64,000 bases of DNA from JADMJV01 sp964649085. Lineage in GTDB: Bacteria; Vulcanimicrobiota; Xenobia; Xenobiales; JADMJV01. The DNA is taken from positions 120,400-184,399 of the forward strand of contig CAZYPN010000007.1 in assembly GCA_964649085.1 (NCBI GenBank), read 5' to 3'. The translations under genes were made by a program, and so were the position numbers. The notes under the pieces are model-generated. The model had not been told where the DNA came from and did no database searches. It worked only from the letters and a program-made list of their open reading frames with translations. Below are positions 42,982-51,550 of the stretch, piece after piece. How positions within the stretch are numbered: the stretch's first letter is position 1; each line of letters opens with the position of its first letter.

Positions 42982-44402
42982 GAGCGAACCAGCTGTTGCA
43001 GCGTGGTACACAGCAACTTCCAGAACTTCTGAACCGAGGAAATCTGCACCCGCTCTTGAGGCGAATGCGCGCCCACGATGTTGGGACCAAAGGAAATCAT
43101 CTCCATACCCGGGTAGTGCTGACCGATGATGCCACATTCCAGGCCGGCGTGACAGGCAACAATGCGAGGTTCTCCCCCAAAGAGCTTCCAGTAGGTCTCG
43201 GCCATGCTGCGAACGATGTCGGCCTGGGGCCGCGGTGCCCAGCCGGGATAGTCGCCTTCGAGGGCCACCTGAATGCCTTCGACCCCTTCCAGCAGTTGGG
43301 CCAGCGAGCGAGCCAGGGCACGTCGCTCGCTGTCGAGTGAACCGCGGCACAAACAGTGGATCTGCAGCTGGCCGTGCTCGAGCAGGATGCGAGCCCAGTT
43401 ATTGGAGGTTTGCACCAAGCCCGGCACCTCGGGATGCATGCGAGAAATGCCGCTGAGCAAACCTTGAAGATGAGCCAGCAGACTCCTCTGGTAGGGCGCC
43501 GCCAGCCCCAGGCTTGGGGCAGCTTCGAGGCTGCGCCAGTTCAAGCGAAACTCGGGGTCGGTAAAGGCCAGCTCGCGGCGAAGTTCGGCCTGCACCTGCT
43601 GCAGTTGTGCCTCGGGCAGAGCCGGCCCCCGCACCCAGGCCCGGGCCTCGCGGGGGATCGCGTTGCGCAGACCCCCACCATCCCAGCGCAGCAATTGGAA
43701 CTCGACGGGTAATGCGCTGAGCACGCGCAGCATCAGTCGGTTAGCATTGCCGCGACCGCGATGGATGTCCATGCCGGAGTGCCCCCCCGTCAGACCACCC
43801 AGGGCGATTTCGAAGGCCACCTCGGCCTGGCCAGGCTCCTCGGTGTAGCGGCTCTGGGCCAGCAGATCGATGGCGCCGGCGCAGCCGATGCAGAGCTCGC
43901 CATCGTCCTCGGTATCCAGGTTCAGCAAGGTGCTGGCCGTGAGCATTCCGGGCTGCAGAGCGCGGGCCCCCACCAGACCGACCTCCTCGCTTACGGTAAA
44001 GAGAGCCTCCAGCGGAGGATGCTGCAGGGAACCGTCGTCCAAGATGGCCATCATGGCGGCCACGCCAATGCCGTTGTCGGCGCCCAGGGTGGTTCCCTCG
44101 GCTCGCACCCAGTCGCCCTCAACCCGCGCACGAATTCCCTGTGAGGCGAAATCAAAGTCGCTGTCGGCATCTTTCTGGTGCACCATATCCACATGGCTCT
44201 GCAGGGCCACCGTGGCACCACCCTTGCCCGCTTTGCGGATCAGCAGGTTGCCGGCCGAATCGGAGCAGTGCTCCAGCCCCCTTCGCTCGGCAAAGTCGCG
44301 CAAGAACGCCAGCACCTGCTGCTCGCCGCGGGAAGGCCGTGGGATGGCGTTGAGGGCGGCAAAATTTCGCCACAGCGCGGTGGGTTCCAGTTGTTCAAGC
44401 AT
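42978..44402 (-). CDS. pepD: aminoacyl-histidine dipeptidase (M20 family)
   Basis: 474 residues, usual length for PepD. Di-zinc site motifs are all present: 'LQSHVDMVHQ', 'TLGADNGIGVA', 'VSEEVGLVGA', 'NLDTEDDGELCIG', and a lid domain with 'GGHSGMDIHRGRGNAN'; 'CHAGLECG' lies near the C-terminus. The enzyme cleaves Xaa-His and other dipeptides in the cytoplasm. Confidence 0.93.
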   Translation of the reverse strand: MLEQLEPTALWRNFAALNAIPRPSRGEQQVLAFLRDFAERRGLEHCSDSAGNLLIRKAGKGGATVALQSHVDMVHQKDADSDFDFASQGIRARVEGDWVRAEGTTLGADNGIGVAAMMAILDDGSLQHPPLEALFTVSEEVGLVGARALQPGMLTASTLLNLDTEDDGELCIGCAGAIDLLAQSRYTEEPGQAEVAFEIALGGLTGGHSGMDIHRGRGNANRLMLRVLSALPVEFQLLRWDGGGLRNAIPREARAWVRGPALPEAQLQQVQAELRRELAFTDPEFRLNWRSLEAAPSLGLAAPYQRSLLAHLQGLLSGISRMHPEVPGLVQTSNNWARILLEHGQLQIHCLCRGSLDSERRALARSLAQLLEGVEGIQVALEGDYPGWAPRPQADIVRSMAETYWKLFGGEPRIVACHAGLECGIIGQHYPGMEMISFGPNIVGAHSPQERVQISSVQKFWKLLCTTLQQLVRS

Positions 44403-44449
44403 CGTCCGTCAGGATTCTCAACCCCTCGGTTGGGCTCCTGGCACAAGCT

Positions 44450-44800
44450 TCAGGCCGACAGCCGCGTGCAGGGGGCCTGGGCATGGTGCCAGCGCCGTAA
44501 ACGTCCCAGGTCGGCGCTCTGGCTGGGCAAGAAGGCCAGCCCCAGCTCGAATCGGCCGTCCCAGGCCGGACGCACCCACACCACCCGAGCCCGCAGGAAG
44601 TAGAGGGCCCCGTCCACTTTGAGCTGCACATCCAGCAGGCTTCCCTCGTTCAACGGTTGGTCCAGTTCGACCTGGGCCCCGCTGGCATTCAGATCCAGTG
44701 TCGAAGCCCGAGCAAAAGTACCCGAGTCTTTGCGTAACCAGAGCGGAAGACGAATCGCCAATCGATCGCTGTCGCGTTGTTCCTTCAGTCGCATTCTCAT
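44450..44800 (-). CDS. PilZ domain protein (divergent)
   Basis: 116 residues. 'RDSDRLAIRLPLWLR' gives the Arg-rich N-terminal loop and 'TLDLNASGAQVEL' lies where the DxSxxG motif is expected, but Ser of that motif is Asn, so cyclic di-GMP binding may be weak or lost. 'RARVVWVRPAWDGRFELGLAF' completes the barrel. It lies 47 bases upstream of pepD on the same strand. A second, more canonical PilZ protein is encoded at 36946. Confidence 0.75.
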   Translation of the reverse strand: MRMRLKEQRDSDRLAIRLPLWLRKDSGTFARASTLDLNASGAQVELDQPLNEGSLLDVQLKVDGALYFLRARVVWVRPAWDGRFELGLAFLPSQSADLGRLRRWHHAQAPCTRLSA

Positions 44801-44971
44801 ACTCTCATCTTAGGCCCGGCGACTCCCCCTTCATGTGGGCGGCATCACGAAAATAATGAACACTATGTGAAATCTTTGTGTCCGCATTTTTCACTTTAGA
44901 GAAAACTGCGAACAAAGCGATCTGGGTCAGGCTCCAGGAAACCCCGACGGCCGGTCGAAAATTCGTTTCTG
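44801..44971. other. divergent intergenic region
   Basis: 171 bases between the divergent PilZ gene and the 794-residue protein. It is locally AT-richer around 44850-44910. I see no pair of promoter hexamers with good spacing, no RNA gene and no terminator. Confidence 0.4.
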
Positions 44972-47356
44972 GTGAACCCCCTCTCTCCTCTCCATCAGGC
45001 CTCTACGCTGCGGTCGCTCTCGCGACCGTCGCGAGCCGCGTCGGGCGAAGCGGCGCTCGACGCCGTCGAACTGGGTCCGGCCAGCGGAGCGGGCCCCGAG
45101 GAAAGAGCCGTAGCAACTCCCGCCAGCCCTCCGCGTTCGCTGCTGGGCAGGCTCGTGCGCTGGGCTGGCTACACCGGCATGGTTGTGGGAGGCGGAGTTT
45201 CCGTGCTGGGCGGCATCGCTTACCATGCCAATCATCAGGCACTGGTTACGCCGTCCACGGTGCAACTATACCCTCAGCGCAACCCGGTAGAAGAGGCGCC
45301 CCCCCAGGCCAGCCATGGTACGGAAACCGCTCAAGATCACGCCTCATCGGCACGTTCGACCGGTTCGCTGAAAGTGATGGTGCCGGCACCGACCCTCACC
45401 CAGATGGTGGCCCAACTGCAACAAACCCGCAGCCTGCAAGAGCTGCTGAGCCAGCGCAGCCAGCAGGCCGAGGCCACCCTGGAGGGCCTGTTGCAGCAAG
45501 TCAAAATTCCCGACGCCCAGGTGTTGCTCGATGCCAGCATGCCCTTGCCCAGCGGTTCACGCTCGCTGCTGCACGTCGGCGAGATCGACTTGCCTTCGCT
45601 GGGCTATCGCAACCTTCAAAGCGAGGCGGTGCCGCTGCGGCTGGGTTACCAGGTCGAGCCGATCACCACCGGCATCGAAGTAGAAGTGAACACCCTCGAG
45701 GTGGCCCCCGAAGTGCGGGGTCCTGGCATTCCCCTGGGGGCGGTTCGGGTTCGTTTGCACGTTCCCGGCGGCGAACTGGCAGTGCGGGGTCAGATGCATC
45801 TGGAGCTGGACCTGGACGGTCAGGGAACCCGCGAGCAGATCGCCCGCCTGCAAGGACAGCCCGGTCAGCAGTCGCTGATCGAGCAGCTGCAGAAACGTCT
45901 GAACCAGGGCGAACGGCTACAAAAACTCGGGGCCGAACAGGGCTTTCAGGAACTGTTGGAACAGGGCTACGACCAATCGCTGCCCTTCCAGGCCACGGTT
46001 CAAACCGGGCCCCAGGCTCTGGCCACCACCACCTTGTTCCTGTGGGCTGTGCCCGACCAGAGCGGAGACGGCAAGGCCGACATCCAGGTAACCCAGCAAC
46101 AGGACCTCGGGGGGCTGGAAAACCTGCAGGTTCAGCTGGACCAGCTGGGGCCAGACGGCACTCCGGCCCGGGGCCGGCTGGCCGAAATGTTGCACGGTCG
46201 GGTACAGGAGGGTCTGACGGCGGGTATCCGCAACCACCTGCCTCAGGTCACCAAAGACCTGCAAAAGATGGCGGGTCAGCGAGCTTCTCAAGAATTCGCC
46301 AGGGGCACCCCCAAGTTACAGGAGATCGCCAATCAGCTGTTGTCCAAAGCCTACGGACGCACCGAGCACATGCAGCTGAATACGGGCAACTCGCTGGCTC
46401 CAAAGTTCTCGGCCGGGGTGCGCAGTGTCGAGGTCAACGCGCAGGGCTTACTCGTCGACCTTCACACCCCCCAGGGCACGGTAGGCGAGGCCGAATTTGC
46501 TGCCGATCTGAAGCTGCAGCCCGGGCAGGCCGCCGCCGCTCTCGACCTGGGGTTGCTCAATCGCCACCTGCGCGACGTTTCTCAGGGGGGCAGCGTGAAC
46601 TGGGCACAGCTCCTGAGCGGTGTCAAAGACAAGTCAGAGCTTCTCGAGCTGCGCTTCGGCCAGGACGCCAAAGGCCGTCAGCAGCCCCCTCAGTTGGTGA
46701 TGCGCGAGGGACAGCTGGCGCTCGAATTCGACATCGTTGCCCGCCTGCCAGGAGCTCGTCCCACCAAGGGAGCTACCGGGCTGGTGAAGGGAGCTACCGG
46801 CGCCCTGGATTCCGGCATGGGCGAGGTCCAGGATACGCTGAAGAAAGAGGCCGGTGGCGTGGGTGCCGTGCTCGGGGGCGTGCTGCGTGCTCCGTTCTTT
46901 CTGGTGGATAAGGTGGCCGAGGGGGGCAAGGCGGTCATCGATCATACGGTGGGAAAAGTCGTTGACGCGGTGCCAGAAGTGGCCACCCGGCCTACCGTCA
47001 ATACCCGCGTCAGCATTCCACTGAAGGTCTTTACCCATCAAGGAGAGCTGCGGGTGGAGGCCCAGGGAGACTCGGTGGAGTTCCAAAAGGCCCGTTCGCA
47101 GGTGCCTTTCGACCTGTTGGATTTGCTGCCTACCCGCCTGTTGTCCAACCTGGTGGTGGGCGCGGTGGCCGATGCCCAGGGGCCCGAACAGGTGGGCAAG
47201 CAAGTCGACCAGCGGGGCCTAGAACTCGACCTGACCCGATCGTTGGGGCTGCACTTCGACGACGTCAAACTGTCACCAGGGGGCGATCTGACCCTGGTGG
47301 TTCGCGAGACTCCCCAAACCGCCGAATGGATCGCTCAACGCTTGGGTCTGAAGTAG
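44972..47356 (+). CDS. large single-pass membrane protein of unknown function
   Basis: 794 residues from GTG 44972. A basic and serine-rich N-terminus (1-55) is followed by one membrane helix ('WAGYTGMVVGGGVSVLGGIAY', about 68-88) and a long Gln/Leu-rich, Gly-containing region. The body alternates helical segments with beta-like stretches ('VPLRLGYQVEPI', 'GAVRVRLHVPGGELAVRG') and has a Gly-rich hydrophobic stretch near 630-660. It could be a lipid-binding or bridging protein spanning the envelope; that is a guess. No ribosome binding site is evident before the GTG, so the start is uncertain. Family not recognised. Confidence 0.65.
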   Translation: MNPLSPLHQASTLRSLSRPSRAASGEAALDAVELGPASGAGPEERAVATPASPPRSLLGRLVRWAGYTGMVVGGGVSVLGGIAYHANHQALVTPSTVQLYPQRNPVEEAPPQASHGTETAQDHASSARSTGSLKVMVPAPTLTQMVAQLQQTRSLQELLSQRSQQAEATLEGLLQQVKIPDAQVLLDASMPLPSGSRSLLHVGEIDLPSLGYRNLQSEAVPLRLGYQVEPITTGIEVEVNTLEVAPEVRGPGIPLGAVRVRLHVPGGELAVRGQMHLELDLDGQGTREQIARLQGQPGQQSLIEQLQKRLNQGERLQKLGAEQGFQELLEQGYDQSLPFQATVQTGPQALATTTLFLWAVPDQSGDGKADIQVTQQQDLGGLENLQVQLDQLGPDGTPARGRLAEMLHGRVQEGLTAGIRNHLPQVTKDLQKMAGQRASQEFARGTPKLQEIANQLLSKAYGRTEHMQLNTGNSLAPKFSAGVRSVEVNAQGLLVDLHTPQGTVGEAEFAADLKLQPGQAAAALDLGLLNRHLRDVSQGGSVNWAQLLSGVKDKSELLELRFGQDAKGRQQPPQLVMREGQLALEFDIVARLPGARPTKGATGLVKGATGALDSGMGEVQDTLKKEAGGVGAVLGGVLRAPFFLVDKVAEGGKAVIDHTVGKVVDAVPEVATRPTVNTRVSIPLKVFTHQGELRVEAQGDSVEFQKARSQVPFDLLDLLPTRLLSNLVVGAVADAQGPEQVGKQVDQRGLELDLTRSLGLHFDDVKLSPGGDLTLVVRETPQTAEWIAQRLGLK

Positions 47357-47393
47357 GCCAGGACCCACAGCGCCCGGAGGGGAACAAGAGGGC

Positions 47394-48278
47394 ATGCATC
47401 AAGACGAGATGCCCTCGACCCAGCTCATTCCCCGACAGCGGCGGGCCCCTCAGCCGGACGGCCAGCTGGCCTATCTGCAGGTACTGACGGGTAAACGGGC
47501 GGGCTATGTGCATCGGCTCGACGATTACGGCCTGGTGATGGGTCGCGGCGAGGATTGCCAGCTCATTCTGGACGAGCCTGGTGTCAGCCGACGTCACGCC
47601 CAGCTCCTGGTGAAAGGGGGAGAGCACTGGCTCGAGGATCTGGGGTCCACTAACGGCACCTTCGTCAACGACGAGGCGATCGAACGTTTCCAACTCAGCG
47701 ACGGCGACCGCTTCGAACTGGGCACGACGGCCGTCAAGTTCGGCCGAAATTCTCCGGAAGAACTGGCTCTGGCAGAGAAACTCTACGATTCAGCCACCCG
47801 CGACGGTCTGACCCGGGCCCTGAATCGGGCCAGCTTCTTTGACCGGCTTGAACAGGAGCTGTCCTACTGCAAGCGTCAGGAGGGTCGCCATCTGAGCCTG
47901 CTGATGCTGGACGTTGACCACTTTAAAAAGATCAACGATGGCTACGGGCATCCCGCCGGAGACCAGGTGCTGTGCTTCCTCGCCGACCTGTTGCGCCGGC
48001 AGCTGCGGCTCGAGGACGTGGTGGGGCGCTATGGCGGCGAGGAATTCGCCGTCATGCTGCGCCAGATTCCGCTGGCCCAGGCCGAGGTCATCGCCGAGCG
48101 CCTGCGCAGCGCCCTCGAAAGCTCTAAGGTGGAGGTGCCCGAGCCTTTGAAGGTCACCATGAGTCTGGGGCTCACCACCTTTCGCCCCGAGGACACGGTG
48201 GCACAGCTGGTGGCGCGAGCCGACGCAGCTCTCTATCGGGCCAAGAACTCGGGGCGCAACCGGGTGGAAGTCAGCTAA
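47394..48278 (+). CDS. FHA-GGDEF diguanylate cyclase
   Basis: 294 residues. FHA domain at 26-117 with 'VMGRGEDCQLILDEPGVSRRHAQ' landmarks (Gly50-Arg51, Ser65, His68) and 'STNGTFVND' (85-93). GGDEF domain at about 130-294 with an intact active site 'GGEEF' (214-218) and an inhibitory I-site Arg205-Leu-Glu-Asp208 exactly five residues upstream. It should make cyclic di-GMP, limit itself by product binding, and be tuned by binding a phosphothreonine protein. The kinase at 40395 and PilZ proteins nearby make a complete route plausible. Confidence 0.94.
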   Translation: MHQDEMPSTQLIPRQRRAPQPDGQLAYLQVLTGKRAGYVHRLDDYGLVMGRGEDCQLILDEPGVSRRHAQLLVKGGEHWLEDLGSTNGTFVNDEAIERFQLSDGDRFELGTTAVKFGRNSPEELALAEKLYDSATRDGLTRALNRASFFDRLEQELSYCKRQEGRHLSLLMLDVDHFKKINDGYGHPAGDQVLCFLADLLRRQLRLEDVVGRYGGEEFAVMLRQIPLAQAEVIAERLRSALESSKVEVPEPLKVTMSLGLTTFRPEDTVAQLVARADAALYRAKNSGRNRVEVS

Positions 48279-49525
48279 CCCACAACCATGCGCTCAAGCG
48301 CCGCCATGCCGCGCTCGAGAGCGGCCATCTCGGGCCCGAAACTGATGCGGCAATAGTGCTGATAGCGAGCCTGGGGTCGGCGTCGGCCGGGATTGACATC
48401 GAAGAAGACCCCGGGAACCGTGATCACCTTGTGCTCCAGACCGGCCTTAAAGAACTCCAGGCCATCATTGAGCGGCGGCTTGAGCCGGCGCAGGTTGGCC
48501 CAGATGTAAAAGGCCCCCTCGGGGTCCGACTCGACCTCCAGTCCGATCGACTGGACTTTCTCCAGCATAAAGTCGCGCTTCTTGCGAAAGGCCGTCTGGA
48601 TGGCCCGGGTTTCTTGCAAGGTCCACTCGGGCTCCAGCAGCTGCATGGCCTGGGCCTGAAAGGGGTGATTGGCCCCGCCATCCAAAAAGGAACCGGCGCT
48701 GGCCAGAGCCTCGATGACCGACTTGGGCCCCAGCGTCCAGGACATCCGCCACCCCGGATAACGCCAGTTCTTGGTCAGCCCGTCAACGAGAATCACCGGG
48801 TCGCGATTGACGTCCTCGACATAAGCCGCAGCCGAAACGATTTTGCAATCCTGGGCACTGCCGGTGTAGATATAATGCGAGTAGAATTCGTCCAAAATCA
48901 GGCTGCAGCGCAGCTCTCGGGCAATCTTCACCCAGGCCTTCAGTTCGTTGCCCTCGGCCAGCTGGCCCGTCGGGTTGGCCGGATTGCTGAGCAGCAGTGC
49001 GTTGAAACCGTGGCCCAAAATCTCGTTGCGCAGGTTGGCCAGATTGATTTTGTAACCCGCACCGGCGTCGAGCAGGATGGGAATAGGAATGAAGGACTTG
49101 AATCCGCTCAACAGCTCTTCGTAGGCGGTGTAGTCGGGAATGAAGTGGCCCAGATTGATCGTATCAAGGGCGGCGGCCAGGCGTGTCAGGGCCAGACGAC
49201 CGCCCCCGGCGATGCTGACGTTCTCATAGGTATACTTGGACTCTTTATCCTGACGAAACAGAAAGTTGTAGAGATCGGCCACCTTCTGGCGCAGGGCTCG
49301 CTCGCCCTCGATGGGACCATAGGCGTGGGAACCCGGGGAGATATCGAGATGCTCGATGCGAGGCGGCGCTCCCTCGAGCGGCCCGGTTTCGGGACTGCCC
49401 TGACCCAGGTTGGCCCACTCGGGGCTGCCGTACTGAAAGCCGTGCTGAGCGGCTTCGTGCATCACGTAGATCACCCCGGTGCGGGGCACCTGGCGAAACC
49501 CCGGAATGGGCTCAAGCACTTCCAT
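48275..49525 (-). CDS. class I/II PLP-dependent aminotransferase
   Basis: 416 residues from ATG 49525, overlapping the thioesterase gene by 14 bases. Fold-type I landmarks: 'NLGQGSPETGPL', 'HAYGPIEGERALRQKVA', 'LLLSNPANPTGQ', 'LILDEFYSHYIYTG', and the PLP lysine in 'VDGLTKNWRYPGWR'. 'YQHYCRISFG' near the end carries the Arg that binds the substrate carboxylate. Substrate not predictable. It is the last gene of a six-gene minus-strand operon beginning at 55398, an unusual place for an aminotransferase. Confidence 0.88.
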   Translation of the reverse strand: MEVLEPIPGFRQVPRTGVIYVMHEAAQHGFQYGSPEWANLGQGSPETGPLEGAPPRIEHLDISPGSHAYGPIEGERALRQKVADLYNFLFRQDKESKYTYENVSIAGGGRLALTRLAAALDTINLGHFIPDYTAYEELLSGFKSFIPIPILLDAGAGYKINLANLRNEILGHGFNALLLSNPANPTGQLAEGNELKAWVKIARELRCSLILDEFYSHYIYTGSAQDCKIVSAAAYVEDVNRDPVILVDGLTKNWRYPGWRMSWTLGPKSVIEALASAGSFLDGGANHPFQAQAMQLLEPEWTLQETRAIQTAFRKKRDFMLEKVQSIGLEVESDPEGAFYIWANLRRLKPPLNDGLEFFKAGLEHKVITVPGVFFDVNPGRRRPQARYQHYCRISFGPEMAALERGMAALERMVVG

Positions 49526-49955
49526 CGTGAACTCCTTCGAGAACCAGTAACGAGCGGCGCAGGTCGGCCGGCAAGGGCGTGCTGGTGCCCTTGACATAAT
49601 CGTAATACACGGTGACCGACTCGCCGCGAGCCACCCAGGTCTGCTGGCTGCAGCTATAGATTCGATACAGATGGGTGAAACTGCTGGTGCCAATGCGGCT
49701 GACCCCGATCTCGGTGCGCACCCGATCGGGATAGGTCAGGGGACGCAAGAAATCGCAGCGGGTCGAGGCCAAAATCGGACCCTCGGCCTGATTTCCGGGC
49801 TGAGGCATGGGCATACCCATCTCGAGAAAATGGCGGATTCGCGCGTTCTCAAAGTAACGAAAGTAGACCGTATTGTTCACGTGGCCCAGGGCGTCTTGCT
49901 CGCCCCAGGCCACGTCATTTTCGCACTGCACGGGGTAGCGGGTATTAATTTCCAC
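49512..49955 (-). CDS. hotdog-fold acyl-CoA thioesterase (YbgC/FadM-like)
   Basis: 147 residues from GTG 49955, overlapping the HSP90-like gene by 11 bases. 'EQDALGHVNNTVYFRYFENAR' (split by its Asp-Ala-Leu-Gly-His centre) is the 4-hydroxybenzoyl-CoA thioesterase signature with the catalytic Asp. 'CDFLRPLTYPDRV' and 'ESVTVYYDY' follow as in the family. It should release fatty or aromatic acids from CoA. The frame is open upstream to 50018 but family starts match the GTG. Confidence 0.88.
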   Translation of the reverse strand: MEINTRYPVQCENDVAWGEQDALGHVNNTVYFRYFENARIRHFLEMGMPMPQPGNQAEGPILASTRCDFLRPLTYPDRVRTEIGVSRIGTSSFTHLYRIYSCSQQTWVARGESVTVYYDYVKGTSTPLPADLRRSLLVLEGVHDGSA

Positions 49956-51549
49956 TCTCGTCGTCTTCCAAATACACTTCCAGTATTTTCGACACCGTAG
50001 CCGGGGGCAACCCATCATCGGTAACGATGGCGCTGGCCAGCAGCGGCGCCCCTTCTTTCTGATATTCCGGCCTCAGGCGAAAATGCGGTTCGATCAGAGG
50101 ATGGGCCACGTTGAGAATGACCGTGGTGTCCTTGTTCCAGCCGAACAGGCGCTGGAACAGGCCCTTTCGGGCCTTGCGATCGGTGCGAATGATCTCGGTG
50201 GGCTTATCGCAGGGCAAATAGATCGCGTCGGTGACCGATGAACCTGGATAGTTGAAGTTGCCCGCTAAAATCTTGCGGTAGGGGCTGCCGGCTCGATGCA
50301 GGATCTTCATGGCGGCCTGAATCATGCGCTCCTGATTTTCGGGCAGGGCCGTGAGCAACGTGGGGCTGGCGTAGACGCTGTTGGCCGGGCGAATCTCGGC
50401 CTTCTCGGCCAGAATGCGCAGCATTTGCCCCATGCCGGGCTCTTCTCTGGGCCCTCGCCAACGAATGACAATGCGGCCCTCATCGACGAGCCTTTGCACC
50501 ACGGCGTTACTCTGTTCTTCGAAGAGCACTTCCTTGTGTCGGGCAATCTCACGCTTGAGCGCCTTGATACTGGCTTTTCCCCCTCCCAAGGTGGGCAAAA
50601 TGGGCTCCTGTTCCAGCTTGTCGGGCAGCTTGCCCAGATGGTAGGCGAGGTAGCCCAGAATCTCGTCGCTGGTCTGCTGCTGAGCAGCCTGGATGAGGTG
50701 AGGGCGCAACTTGCTGTCGACGGCCTCGCGCAAGATGGCCATCGCCTTGTCGTAGTTCTTGTCCTTGATCACGTTGTCGCGGGTCAGCGTATGTTCGAGG
50801 TAGCGCGAGCGAATCTTGAACTGCACGCCGGGAACAAGTTGCTCGCGGCCCTCGGCCAGTGTCAGGCCGCGATTGTAGAACCCGAAAAAGGGTCGCTCGT
50901 CGAAGGTGGGGGCAGCGGAAATCGTAGTTCCCTGGCTGTCGTGCAGCACGGCCAGCGGATGCTGCAGTTCGAACGGTTCGTTGATCAGTTCGCCATCCAG
51001 ATAGATCTCGGCCTCGGCGTGCTTGCACCACAGCTTGAGCGTCTTGAGCGTTTCGGCCCGGAACGTGCGATTCTCTTCGGGGGTCAACTCCTTGATCCAC
51101 TTGATCTGCGTGCCCTCTACGGGCCTTTGCAAGACCAGGCGGTCGAAGGTTCGGTCTTCTTTGAAGTAAATCCGCCAGTATTCTCCGTCGCGGCCGGTGT
51201 CGACGAAGACGGCCTTGGGCTTCAGAGCGAACACGGAGACAAAGCCAATGCCAAACTTGCCAATCTTGGTGTAGTCGTCTTCCTTGGATGAAGAAAACAG
51301 CCGGGTCAGCTTGGAGTCGATGATTTCCCGGTTCATACCCTCGCCGGTGTCGTTGATGTGCAGAACAAAGACCCCTTTGTGGTTGTCTTTGTTGGGAGTG
51401 TATTCAAACTCGACGTCCACCCGAGTGGACCCTGCATCGATGCTGTTTTGCACCAACTCGCGCAAAAAGGCATAGGGGTCGGCAAACTGGTCGACGAGGT
51501 TGTCGAGCGTATCGCCGGCCTCGATGGCAATATTGGGATCGCTGGCCAT
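49945..51549 (-). CDS. HSP90-like (GHKL) ATPase
   Basis: 534 residues, shorter than HtpG (about 620). The Bergerat ATP site is intact: 'ELVQNSIDAG' (31-40) with Glu31 and Asn35, 'INDTGEGM' (65-72) and 'KIGKFGIGFVSVF' (95-107). A middle domain follows with 'TLTRDNVIKDKNYDKA' as in HSP90-type proteins. The C-terminal third is unlike HtpG and looks specific to this group. One base separates it from the upstream AAA+ gene. Expected to use ATP-driven dimer clamping on some client; the operon suggests joint action with the AAA+ protein. Confidence 0.88.
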   Translation of the reverse strand: MASDPNIAIEAGDTLDNLVDQFADPYAFLRELVQNSIDAGSTRVDVEFEYTPNKDNHKGVFVLHINDTGEGMNREIIDSKLTRLFSSSKEDDYTKIGKFGIGFVSVFALKPKAVFVDTGRDGEYWRIYFKEDRTFDRLVLQRPVEGTQIKWIKELTPEENRTFRAETLKTLKLWCKHAEAEIYLDGELINEPFELQHPLAVLHDSQGTTISAAPTFDERPFFGFYNRGLTLAEGREQLVPGVQFKIRSRYLEHTLTRDNVIKDKNYDKAMAILREAVDSKLRPHLIQAAQQQTSDEILGYLAYHLGKLPDKLEQEPILPTLGGGKASIKALKREIARHKEVLFEEQSNAVVQRLVDEGRIVIRWRGPREEPGMGQMLRILAEKAEIRPANSVYASPTLLTALPENQERMIQAAMKILHRAGSPYRKILAGNFNYPGSSVTDAIYLPCDKPTEIIRTDRKARKGLFQRLFGWNKDTTVILNVAHPLIEPHFRLRPEYQKEGAPLLASAIVTDDGLPPATVSKILEVYLEDDESGN

Positions 51550-51550
51550 G

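Noticed and set aside
44878..46911. 677-codon plus-strand frame overlapping the 794-residue gene
   Set aside because: Arg/Gly/Pro/Ser-rich with no hydrophobic core, typical of an out-of-frame reading; the 44972 frame has normal composition and a membrane helix.
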